Assembly: GCA_035995025.1 (NCBI GenBank)
Contig: DASYKY010000035.1
Coordinates: 1 to 64,000, forward strand
Reading direction: 5' to 3'
Origin: Actinophytocola sp035995025
GTDB lineage: Bacteria > Actinomycetota > Actinomycetes > Mycobacteriales > Pseudonocardiaceae
Length of the DNA: 64,000 nt
The translations under genes were made by a program, and so were the position numbers. Below the pieces are notes generated by a model. It ran no database searches and was not told the origin of the DNA. It saw only the letters and a list, made by a program, of their open reading frames with translations. The number at the start of each line of letters is the position of its first letter. Position 1 is the first letter of the stretch. Positions 56,887 through 64,000 of the stretch are shown here, piece after piece.

Positions 56887-57464
56887 TCGAACTGCGCTGG
56901 CCGTCGGCGATGTCGGACGAGCTGGTGGCGCAGGTGCACCGGGTGCTGCACGCGGTCGTCGCGGCCGGGGGTGCGGTCGGCTACCTGACCCCGCCGCCGT
57001 TGCCGGTGACCGAGGCGTGGCTGTCCGAGACGCTCGGCGCCGTCCGCGCGGGCGACGCGGCCCTGGCCCTGGGCGTGGTGGACGGCCGGGTGGAGGCGAC
57101 GGGCCAGTGGCGGCGCGGGCCCCGGCCGATCTTCGAGCACGCGGCGGACGTGACGAAGGTGATGGTCCATCCCGCGGCGCGGGGTCTCGGCCTCGGCGGG
57201 CTGGTGGTGTCGGGCCTGGTGGAACGGGCGCGGGCGGCGGGCCTGGAGACGCTCACCCTGGGCGTGCGCGGCAACAACCACGGCACGATCGACCTGTACC
57301 GCTCGCTGGGGTTCCTGGAGTGGGGCCGCCTCCCGAACGTGATCGAGGTCGGCGCGGACCGGTACGACGACGTGCGGCTGTACCTGGCGTTGTCCCGCGC
57401 GCCGGGCGTCCGGTTGCGGGGGTCGTCGCCGGGTGGTCCCGGTTCGTCACCCGCGCGACCCTGA
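56883..57464 (+). CDS. GNAT family N-acetyltransferase
   Basis: A 193-residue acetyltransferase. The CoA motif is VHPAARGLGLGGLVVSGLVE and a second typical segment is RGNNHGTIDLYRSLGFLEWG. ATG overlaps the TetR stop codon (ATGA). The C-terminal tail is Gly/Ser/Pro-rich. Probably modifies the molecule that the TetR senses, or a toxin-like amine, but this is a guess. Confidence 0.88.
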   Translation: MIELRWPSAMSDELVAQVHRVLHAVVAAGGAVGYLTPPPLPVTEAWLSETLGAVRAGDAALALGVVDGRVEATGQWRRGPRPIFEHAADVTKVMVHPAARGLGLGGLVVSGLVERARAAGLETLTLGVRGNNHGTIDLYRSLGFLEWGRLPNVIEVGADRYDDVRLYLALSRAPGVRLRGSSPGGPGSSPARP

Positions 57465-57502
57465 CAGTCCACCTCGGACCGGACTGAGGCCTTTGTGGAC
57501 GG

Positions 57503-58237
57503 TTACCGGTGCTGGGCGAGCTCGAACTCCACGCCGGGGGACGACGGCGTCCAGCGGGGCAGCCAGCGGTCCACGACCGGCAGCGTGCCGTCCAGCGCGG
57601 CGAGCAGGTGCCGCTCCGCCAGCGGGAGCACCTCCGTGACCGTCACCTGGTGGCCCAGTTCCAGGGACAGGGACGTCACGCCGGCGTCTCGGATGCCGCA
57701 CGGGATGATGTGTTCGAACGCGCTCAGGTCGGCGTCGCAGTTGATCTCGAAGCCGTGCATGGTCACGCCGCGCTGGACGCGGATGCCGATGGCGGCGATC
57801 TTGCGTTCCGGGCGGTGGTCCGCGGCCAGCCACACGCCGCTGCGGCCCTCGACGCGGCCCGTCACCACGCCGAGCTCGTCGCACACCGCGATCAGGGCCT
57901 GCTCGACCCGGCGGACGTACTGGACCACGTCGATCGGGTCGGCCAGCTTCACGATCGGGTAACCGACGAGCTGCCCCGGGCCGTGCCAGGTGATCTTGCC
58001 GCCGCGGTCCACGTCGACCACCCGGGTGCCGTCGTCGGGGCGCTCCTCCGGCGCGGTGCGCTTGCCGGCCGTGTATACCGACGGGTGCTCCAACAGCAGC
58101 AACGTGTCCGGGCCCGTGTCGTCGGCCCGCGCCGCGACGAGGGACCGCTGCAGGCCCCACGCCTCGACGTAGTCGATCGAGCCGAGCTCGCGGACGTGCA
58201 TGGGCGCGCTCGACGCGCGGCAGGAAACGTCAGCCAC
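57503..58237 (-). CDS. lipB: Octanoyl-[ACP]-protein N-octanoyltransferase
   Basis: A 244-residue enzyme that moves octanoyl from ACP to lipoyl domains, the step before LipA. Motifs are LLLLEHPSVYTAGKRT, RGGKITWHGPGQLVGYP and the catalytic Lys/Cys region with GIRVQRGVTMHGFEINCD and HIIPCGI (catalytic Cys in PCGI). GTG 58237 has AAGG about 8 nt upstream; ATG 58201 is an alternative. It follows the epimerase gene on the minus strand. Confidence 0.95.
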   Translation of the reverse strand: MADVSCRASSAPMHVRELGSIDYVEAWGLQRSLVAARADDTGPDTLLLLEHPSVYTAGKRTAPEERPDDGTRVVDVDRGGKITWHGPGQLVGYPIVKLADPIDVVQYVRRVEQALIAVCDELGVVTGRVEGRSGVWLAADHRPERKIAAIGIRVQRGVTMHGFEINCDADLSAFEHIIPCGIRDAGVTSLSLELGHQVTVTEVLPLAERHLLAALDGTLPVVDRWLPRWTPSSPGVEFELAQHR

Positions 58238-58266
58238 GCCAGCGACCTTACGCCGTCGGTCCTCGA

Positions 58267-59154
58267 TCACCGGTGGAGCGCCGCGTCCATGGCGTCCTCG
58301 ATCACGGGGTACCGGAACGTGAACCCCCGCGCCGTCAGCACCCCGGGCACCGTGCGCTGGCTGTAGAGGATCTCCTCCGCGCCGTCGCCGACGGCCAGCC
58401 GCAGCGCGAGCCGCGGCACGAACCACGGCGCGGGCCGGCCGAGCGCGCGCGCGAAGGTGCGGGTGAACTCCCGGTTCGTCACCGGGTTCGGCGAGCACGA
58501 GTTCACCGCGCCCGCGACCCCGTCGGTCTCCAGCACGAACCGGATCGCCGCCACGTGGTCGGCCACGTGCACCCACGGCATGTACTGCAGCCCGTTGCCC
58601 AGCCGCGCGCCGAGCATCAGCGCGAACAGCGGCCGCAGCGTGCCGAGCAGCCCGCCGCGCCGCGACAGCACGTGCCCGGTCCGCAACCGCACCACCCGCG
58701 CGCCCCCGTCGGCCGCCCGTTGCGTCGCGGCCTCCCAGTCACGGCACAGCGCCGCCAGGAACCCCTGCCCGTTCGGCGCGCTCTCGTCGCTCTCCCGGTC
58801 GCCGGTGTCGCCGTAGTAGCCGACCGCCGACGCGTTGACCAGGACCGGGATGCCGCGCTCGGCGACGGCCGCGGCCAGCACCTCGGTCGGCTCGACGCGG
58901 CTGTTCAGCAGCATCTGCTTGCGCGCGTGACTCCACCGCCTGCTCGCGATGCCCGCCCCGCACAGGTTGACCACCGCGTCGGCGCCGTCCAGCGCGCCGT
59001 CGTCGATCCGCCCGGCAGGCGGGTCCCACTCACGCTCGTCGACCGCGCGCGGCCGCCGCCGGACGAGCCGGACGACGTCGTGCTCGGCCTCGTGCAGGTC
59101 GCGCACGAGGGCGGAGCCGATCATTCCCGACGAGCCCGCCACCACGATTCGCAT
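58267..59154 (-). CDS. TIGR01777 family epimerase/SDR-like protein
   Basis: A 295-residue extended SDR-like protein, start MRIVVAGSSGMIGSALVRDL with the nucleotide-binding GxxGxxG. VNLCGAGIASRRWSHARKQM and VNASAVGYYGDTGD are family signatures (SulA/YfcH-like). The function is uncertain; it is an old neighbour of lipB and dlaT in actinobacteria (Rv2216). Its start is 3 bp from the sucB stop. Confidence 0.92.
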   Translation of the reverse strand: MRIVVAGSSGMIGSALVRDLHEAEHDVVRLVRRRPRAVDEREWDPPAGRIDDGALDGADAVVNLCGAGIASRRWSHARKQMLLNSRVEPTEVLAAAVAERGIPVLVNASAVGYYGDTGDRESDESAPNGQGFLAALCRDWEAATQRAADGGARVVRLRTGHVLSRRGGLLGTLRPLFALMLGARLGNGLQYMPWVHVADHVAAIRFVLETDGVAGAVNSCSPNPVTNREFTRTFARALGRPAPWFVPRLALRLAVGDGAEEILYSQRTVPGVLTARGFTFRYPVIEDAMDAALHR

Positions 59155-59157
59155 CGG

Positions 59158-60954
59158 CTACAGGCCCAGGTCGCCCTCGAAGTTGGCCTCCTGGAGCCGG
59201 TTCTTGATCGTCGTCAGGAACCGGCCCGCGTCCGCGCCGTCGACCAGGCGGTGGTCGTAGGTCAGCGCGAGGTAGGCCATCGAGCGGATCGCGATCGTGT
59301 CGTTGCCGTCGGCGTCGGTGATCACGACCGGCCGCTTCACGACCAGGCCGACGCCCAGGATGCCGACCTGCGGCTGCTGGATGATCGGCGTGTCGAACAG
59401 CGCGCCCTGGCTGCCCAGGTTCGTCAGCGTGAACGTCGCGCCGAACAGCTCGTCCGGGGTGATCTTGTTCGCGCGGGTGCGCTCGGCCAGGTCGGCGATC
59501 TTGTGCGCGAGACCGGCGACGGACAGGTCGCCCGCGTTGTGGACGGCCGGTGTCAGCAGGCCGCGCTCGGTGTCCACCGCGACGCCCAGGTGCTCGGCGC
59601 CGTGGTAGGTCACCTCCTTGGTTTCGTCGTTGATCGACGCGTTCAGCTTCGGGTGCGCCTTGAGCGCCTCCACCGCGGCCTTCGCGAAGAACGGCAGGAA
59701 CGTGAGCTTGACGCCCTCGCGCTGCTCGAAAGCCGACTTGGCCCGCGACCGCAGCTTCGCGATCCTGGTGACGTCGACCTCGACGACCTGGGTGAGCTGC
59801 GCGGACGTCTGCAGCGACTCGACCATTCGCCGCGACACCGTCTGGCGCAGCCTGCTCATCTTCTCGGTCTTGCCCCGCAGGTCCGACGCGGGCGCCGCGG
59901 GGGCGCTCGGGGTGGCCGGGCGCGCGGCGGCGGGCGCCGGGGCGGGCTGCTTCGCCGCCTCGGCCGCGGCCAGCACGTCCTGCTTGCGGACCCGGCCACC
60001 GACGCCGCTGCCCTGGACACCGGACAGGTCGACGCCGTGCTCGGTGGCGAGCTTGCGCACCAGCGGAGTGACGTACGGGGACTCGCCGTTGGCCCGCTCG
60101 GGCGCGGCCGCGGCGGCGGGCCGCGGCGCCTCCTGGCGCGGGGCTTCCTGTTTGGGGGCTTCCTGTCTCGGGGCCTCCTGCCGGGGGGCCTCCTGGCGTG
60201 GCGCCTCCTGCTGGGGGGCCTCCTGCTTCGGCGGTTCCGGTGCCGTGGCCTGCTCCTGCTCGGGTTCCTGCTTCGGCTGTGCGGGGGCCGCCGAGCCGGA
60301 GCCCACGATCGCGAGCCGGCCGCCGACCTCCACGGTCTCGTCCTCGTTCGCGGTGATCTCGAGCAGCGTGCCGGCCACCGGCGACGGGATCTCCGTGTCG
60401 ACCTTGTCCGTGGACACCTCGAGCAGCGGCTCGTCGACCTCGACCGAGTCGCCGACCTGCTTGAGCCAGCGGGTGACCGTGCCCTCGGTGACGCTCTCGC
60501 CGAGCGCCGGCATCGAGACCGGTGTGCCCTCCGCCGAACCGCCGGAGCCACCCGAAGTGTCCGAAGTGGACTCCTGGGCCGGGGCGGCCGCCTGCGCGGG
60601 CTCCGGCTCCGCCTGCTGCGCAGCCTCGGCCTGTGGCTCGGCTTCTGGCTCGGCCTGCGCGGGCTCCGCCCCGGTGTCGGCGCCGGCGTCCGAGCCGGAG
60701 TCGGCGCCGCCCTCGGCGCTGTCGCCGATCACCGCGAGCTCCGCGCCGACCTCGATCGTCTCGTCCTCCTGGGCGACGATCTTCTGCAGCACGCCGGCCG
60801 CTGGCGACGGGATCTCGGTGTCGACCTTGTCCGTGGAGACCTCGAGCAACGGCTCGTCGACCTCGACGGTGTCGCCTTCTTGCTTGAGCCACCGGGTGAC
60901 CGTGCCCTCGGTGACACTCTCGCCGAGCGCCGGCATCTGGACGGAGAACGCCAT
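59158..60954 (-). CDS. sucB: Dihydrolipoyllysine acyltransferase E2, two lipoyl domains
   Basis: A 598-residue E2 that serves 2-oxo acid dehydrogenase complexes; in actinobacteria the same E2 often serves pyruvate and 2-oxoglutarate. Two lipoyl domains carry DKVDTEIPSP, with Lys as the lipoylation site. Linkers are Ala/Pro/Gln-rich; one has repeated QEAPR units at about 60130-60235. Then come the E3-binding domain (VTPLVRKLATEHGVDLSGVQ) and the catalytic domain, with His/Asp in the DHRLVDGADAGRFL motif. ATG 60954 gives MAFSVQMPALGESV. Also called dlaT or aceF. It follows lpd by 30 bp on the minus strand. Confidence 0.93.
   Translation of the reverse strand: MAFSVQMPALGESVTEGTVTRWLKQEGDTVEVDEPLLEVSTDKVDTEIPSPAAGVLQKIVAQEDETIEVGAELAVIGDSAEGGADSGSDAGADTGAEPAQAEPEAEPQAEAAQQAEPEPAQAAAPAQESTSDTSGGSGGSAEGTPVSMPALGESVTEGTVTRWLKQVGDSVEVDEPLLEVSTDKVDTEIPSPVAGTLLEITANEDETVEVGGRLAIVGSGSAAPAQPKQEPEQEQATAPEPPKQEAPQQEAPRQEAPRQEAPRQEAPKQEAPRQEAPRPAAAAAPERANGESPYVTPLVRKLATEHGVDLSGVQGSGVGGRVRKQDVLAAAEAAKQPAPAPAAARPATPSAPAAPASDLRGKTEKMSRLRQTVSRRMVESLQTSAQLTQVVEVDVTRIAKLRSRAKSAFEQREGVKLTFLPFFAKAAVEALKAHPKLNASINDETKEVTYHGAEHLGVAVDTERGLLTPAVHNAGDLSVAGLAHKIADLAERTRANKITPDELFGATFTLTNLGSQGALFDTPIIQQPQVGILGVGLVVKRPVVITDADGNDTIAIRSMAYLALTYDHRLVDGADAGRFLTTIKNRLQEANFEGDLGL
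60130..60235 (-). repeat. QEAPR repeats in an E2 linker
   Basis: Tandem 15-bp units encode about seven QEAPR/QEAPK motifs in a flexible linker before the E3-binding domain. Such linkers often vary in copy number. It has no expected catalytic role. Confidence 0.7.
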
Positions 60955-60974
60955 GGTTCGCTGACTCCTTGGGA

Positions 60975-60988
60975 CTAAAGGACTTTAG
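60975..60988. promoter_or_regulatory. Short palindrome CTAAAG-GA-CTTTAG at lpd stop
   Basis: 6-bp arms spanning the lpd stop codon, in the 30-bp gap before sucB. Perhaps part of a processing or coupling site; too short to be a convincing terminator. Confidence 0.3.
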
Positions 60989-62355
60989 CCGTGCACGTGC
61001 AATGGCTTGCCGGCCAGGGCGAGGAAGGCCTCGCCGAGCGCCTCGGTCTGGGTGGGGTGGGCGTGGATGAGCGGCGCCACGTCCTCCGGGTAGCCCTCCC
61101 AGTTGTAGATCAACTGTGCCTCACCGACAAGCTCGCCGACCCGGTCCCCGACCATGGTGATGCCCACGACCGGGCCGTCCGGCGCCTTCACCAGCTTGAC
61201 GCCGCCCGAGGTCTTGAGGATCTGGCTCTTGCCGTTGCCGCTCAACGCGTACGTGTAGGTCTCCGCGCCGCCGAAGCGCTCCTTGGCCTGCGCCTCGGTC
61301 AGCCCGACCGACGCGACCTCCGGCTTGCAGTAGGTGACGCGCGGGATGCCGGCCTCGTCGGCCGGGCGCGGGTTGCGCCCGGCGATCTCCTCGGCCACGA
61401 AGATGCCGTGCTGGAAGCCGCGGTGCGCGAGCTGCAGCCCGGGCACGAGGTCGCCGACGGCGTAGACGTTCTCCAGGTTGGTGCGCAGCCGGTCGTCGGT
61501 GAGCACGAAGCCGCGCTCGGTCGTGATGCCGGCCTCCTCGTAGCCGTGGCCCGCGCTGTTGGGCCCGCGGCCCACCGCGACCAGCAGCGTCTCGGCCTCG
61601 ATCGTCTCGCCGGACTCCAGCGAGACCGTCACGTTCGAGCCGTTCTGCTCGGCGCCGGTGAACTTGACGCCGGTCTTGTACTTGATCCCGCGCTTGCGGA
61701 ACGCGCGCTCGAGCTGCTTGGACGCCCACTCGTCCTCGAGGGGCACGAGCCGGGGCAGCGCCTCGACGATCGTCACCTCGGCGCCGAACGACGCCCACAC
61801 GCTCGCGAACTCGACGCCGATCACGCCGCCGCCGAGCACCACGACGCTCGACGGGATGTAGTCCAGGTGCACGGCCTGGTCGCTGGTGATGATGCGCCCG
61901 CCGATGTCCAGGCCGGGCAGGGTCTTCGCGTACGACCCGGTGGCCAGCACGACGTTGCGGCCGGTGTAGCGGGTGCCGTTCACGTCGACGGCGTTCGGCG
62001 CCACGAAGGTGCCCTGGCCCTCGACCACGGTGACCTTGTTCGCCTTCGCGAGTCCCTGCAGGCCCTTGTACAGCCCGCCGACCACGCCGTCCTTGTAGGA
62101 GTTGACGCCCGCGATGTCGATGCCCTCGAGGGAGGACTTCACGCCGAACTGGTCGCCCTCGCGCGCCAGGTCCGCGACCTCGGCGGCGTGCAGCAGCGCC
62201 TTGGTCGGGATGCAGCCGCGGTGCAGGCAGGTGCCGCCCAGCTTGTCCTTCTCCACCAGGATCACCGAGAGGCCGAGGCCCGCGGCGCGGAACGCGCAGG
62301 CGTAGCCACCCGATCCGCCACCCAGGATCACGAGGTCAGCGGAGGTATCAGTCAC
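60985..62355 (-). CDS. lpdA: Dihydrolipoyl dehydrogenase (E3)
   Basis: A 456-residue FAD enzyme that reoxidises dihydrolipoyl groups of E2 with NAD+. Motifs: FAD site LVILGGGSGGYACAFRAA, redox disulfide GGTCLHRGCIPTKAL, NAD site VVVLGGGVIGVEFASVWASF and C-terminal HAHPTQTEALGEA with the catalytic His-Glu. GTG 62355 has AAGGAG 5 nt upstream; the longer start is not family-like. Cotranscribed with sucB. Confidence 0.97.
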   Translation of the reverse strand: MTDTSADLVILGGGSGGYACAFRAAGLGLSVILVEKDKLGGTCLHRGCIPTKALLHAAEVADLAREGDQFGVKSSLEGIDIAGVNSYKDGVVGGLYKGLQGLAKANKVTVVEGQGTFVAPNAVDVNGTRYTGRNVVLATGSYAKTLPGLDIGGRIITSDQAVHLDYIPSSVVVLGGGVIGVEFASVWASFGAEVTIVEALPRLVPLEDEWASKQLERAFRKRGIKYKTGVKFTGAEQNGSNVTVSLESGETIEAETLLVAVGRGPNSAGHGYEEAGITTERGFVLTDDRLRTNLENVYAVGDLVPGLQLAHRGFQHGIFVAEEIAGRNPRPADEAGIPRVTYCKPEVASVGLTEAQAKERFGGAETYTYALSGNGKSQILKTSGGVKLVKAPDGPVVGITMVGDRVGELVGEAQLIYNWEGYPEDVAPLIHAHPTQTEALGEAFLALAGKPLHVHG

Positions 62356-62504
62356 GGGTGCTCCTTGACATGGACGAGCGGGCAGGCGGCGACCCGGGTC
62401 GTGAACCGGCCACCACACATCATCTTGTCACTACCTGCGGCACGCTTGCGAGGTGGCCGCATTGGCACAATGAGAGGGACGACGTTTCATACGGAGGTGC
62501 CGTC

Positions 62505-62828
62505 GTGGGTGTTTTCGACTCGCTGCGTAAGAAACGCAAGGGCGGTCAGGTGCGGTCGTCGTCGAAGAACGACACCGCGCACCTGGAGGAGTGGGCGGCG
62601 CAGCGGCAGGGCGTCGAGGCCTTCGTGGAGCCGCGCACGAACGTCACCCAGACGACCGTGCTGCTCGTCGCGCACGACGGGGAGTGGACCAGGAGGCGGA
62701 TCGCGAGCCCCGAGGCGGCGGCCGACTTCGCCCGGAAGCGAAAGATGCCACTTTACGAAGTGGAACGGGTTGGCTACCCGAAGCGCATGAGGGAGTATCA
62801 AGCCCGCCAGAAGAAAGAGCGCGGTTAG
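62505..62828 (+). CDS. Small basic hypothetical protein
   Basis: A 107-residue basic protein: VGVFDSLRKKRKGGQVRSSS, then VTQTTVLLVAHDGEWTRRRI and MPLYEVERVGYPKRMREYQA. Not recognised as a named family; similar proteins occur in actinobacteria in my recollection. GTG 62505 has GGAGG at 7 nt, deciding the start over the longer frame. Divergent from lpd. No TM segment. Confidence 0.75.
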   Translation: MGVFDSLRKKRKGGQVRSSSKNDTAHLEEWAAQRQGVEAFVEPRTNVTQTTVLLVAHDGEWTRRRIASPEAAADFARKRKMPLYEVERVGYPKRMREYQARQKKERG

Positions 62829-62860
62829 CCCGTCCGGGACAAGTTCAGAAGGGGCGTTGC

Positions 62861-64000
62861 GTGAGCGGGGTCACGGTCGTCGTCGACTTCGGCGCCACCG
62901 ACACGGTCGGTGTGCTGCGCGGGCACGACGGCGTGCCCAGGCCCGTTCAGGTGAGCGGCGAGGTCAGGGTGCCGTCCGCGGTCGCGCTGAACTCGGAACA
63001 CCAGCTCGTCGTCGGCCGCGACGCGGTGAGCGTCGGGGTCGTGGATCCGGACCGGTTGGTCAGCGATCTCAAGCACCGGCTGGACCGGCACGACCTGATG
63101 GTCGGCGACATCGTCCTGCCGGTGACCAGGCTCGTTCGCACGCTGCTGACGCGCGTGGTCCGCTCGGCCGGGACGCCGGTGGCCGAGCTGGTGCTCACCC
63201 GGCCCGCCGGCTGGCCGGCCGAGCACGTCGCGGTGCTGACCCGCGCGGCCGCGGGGCTCGCACCCGCCGTGCGCATGGTCGTCGCGCCGATCGCCGCGGT
63301 GGCGGGCGCGGAGCTCGAGGGCGACCAGACGGCGCTGGTCGTCGAGCTGGACGGCGACGCGGGCACGGCGACCACGGTGCGGCGCAGGGGTGGCAAGCTC
63401 GCGGTGCTGTCGACCACGGACCTGCCCGGCGACGCCGAGGTGGCGACGCTCGCGGCGGCCGCGGACACGGTGCTGGTCGTCGGCCGCTCCTCGCGCACGC
63501 CGGCGCTCGCGCGGCGGCTGGCCGAGCGCGGCCTGCCGGTGCGGGTCGACCAGGACCCGGCGACCGCGGTGGCCCGCGGCGCCCTGTCTCCCGAGTCGTC
63601 CGACGAACGCCCCGGCACGCGGTCGGGCGTGCGGTCGGCGGTGTTGTCCGTGACCCGGTCGGCCACCCGGTCGGCCACCCGGTCGGCGGCGTCCGGCCGG
63701 GTCCGGTCGCGGCGGCGGCGTGCGATCGTGGCCGCGGCGGCGCTGGCGATCGTGGCCGCGGTCGGCGCGGTGCTGGCGATCGGCGTGACACCCGGGCTGC
63801 GGATGGCGGGCAGCCCCGGCCCGGCGGCCGGCGCCCTGGTCGACGCGCCCGACGAGGAGGGCGGCGCGACCATGCCGCCCGCGGTCGAGGGGCAGGAGCT
63901 GGTCACGGCCGGCCGGCCGGCGTACGTGGCGGCGCGGCGGGGGGCGCCCGCGCGTTATCGCACGGCCGTCGGCGCGGAGCTGGAGGTCACGATCAAGGGC
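62861..64000 (+). CDS. Hsp70/actin-fold protein with one TM helix, 3'-truncated by window edge
   Basis: The frame is open from GTG 62861 to the window end (380 codons). Residues 1-240 look like an ATPase of the Hsp70/FtsA actin fold: VTVVVDFGATDTVGVLRGHD (phosphate 1), then DTVLVVGRSSRTPALARRLA typical of the last part of Hsp70 ATPase. A linker repeats TRSA three times, followed by a basic stretch and a TM helix near residues 288-308 (AIVAAAALAIVAAVGAVLAI). An extracytoplasmic part follows and leaves the window. AGAAGGGG lies 6 nt upstream of the start. Similar Hsp70-like membrane proteins occur in actinobacteria; the role is unknown. Confidence 0.75.
   Translation, partial: MSGVTVVVDFGATDTVGVLRGHDGVPRPVQVSGEVRVPSAVALNSEHQLVVGRDAVSVGVVDPDRLVSDLKHRLDRHDLMVGDIVLPVTRLVRTLLTRVVRSAGTPVAELVLTRPAGWPAEHVAVLTRAAAGLAPAVRMVVAPIAAVAGAELEGDQTALVVELDGDAGTATTVRRRGGKLAVLSTTDLPGDAEVATLAAAADTVLVVGRSSRTPALARRLAERGLPVRVDQDPATAVARGALSPESSDERPGTRSGVRSAVLSVTRSATRSATRSAASGRVRSRRRRAIVAAAALAIVAAVGAVLAIGVTPGLRMAGSPGPAAGALVDAPDEEGGATMPPAVEGQELVTAGRPAYVAARRGAPARYRTAVGAELEVTIKG

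Overview
The window is chromosomal DNA of a high-GC actinobacterium, most likely a member of the Pseudonocardiaceae (Amycolatopsis-like). The evidence is very GC-rich coding DNA, many GTG/TTG starts, and actinobacterial families: an Lsr2-type nucleoid protein, DUF397, DUF3052, DUF3145, an F420/PPOX-type flavoenzyme, AhpE and a FasR-fabD-fabH-acpP-fabF cluster. Gene order around aceE and around lipB-sucB resembles that of Mycobacterium tuberculosis. The genus is inference; the class is well supported. No phage, insertion sequence, CRISPR array or rRNA operon was seen.

Layout. 1-6.7 kb: branched-chain amino acid and serine synthesis (ilvN end, ilvC, orphan DUF397, serA, leuB, cimA); cimA has an isoleucine-rich leader peptide and intrinsic terminator typical of attenuation. 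6.7-14.7 kb: a secreted protease-like protein without its catalytic triad, an FAH-family enzyme, a lactonase-like beta-propeller, a dimethylglycine-oxidase-like enzyme, two PPOX proteins, and an SDR followed by its own degraded copy. 14.7-25.8 kb: tex, a large acyl-CoA dehydrogenase, MarR plus a DHA2 efflux pump, a 1093-residue solenoid-like protein and a secreted BNR-repeat protein. 25.9-31.1 kb: two bPH2 membrane proteins, a GNAT, a DinB-like protein, and an Erm-type 23S rRNA methyltransferase with an 11-residue arginine-rich leader, divergent from an FAD oxidase. 31.1-36.9 kb: a glycolate/D-lactate oxidase-like enzyme, a ThDP enzyme, transhydrogenase subunits pntAb-pntB (no pntAa here) and an MpaB-like protein. 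36.9-40 kb: Lsr2 and small conserved proteins. 40-49.2 kb: fatty-acid synthase II genes with their regulator, aceE, DUF3052, ahpE and a tRNA-Val. 49.5-64 kb: an MFS exporter, KTSC protein, lipA, a Nudix protein, a repeat-rich AAA+ ATPase with a partner protein, TetR/GNAT, then lipB, an epimerase, sucB, lpd and the start of an Hsp70/actin-fold membrane protein.

How it fits together. Acetyl-CoA and lipoate metabolism dominate the right half: aceE (E1), sucB (E2), lpd (E3) and lipA/lipB (lipoylation) are all present, next to the FAS-II genes that use acetyl-CoA. In M. tuberculosis lipB and lipA are adjacent; here they are split by about 4.9 kb carrying the AAA+ module and a TetR/GNAT pair. The most interesting items are two short leader peptides (cimA and erm), the AAA+/partner module with its 23-bp tandem repeats that chain start codons, several clean inverted-repeat operators, and three convergent gene pairs that share a CTAG stop overlap.
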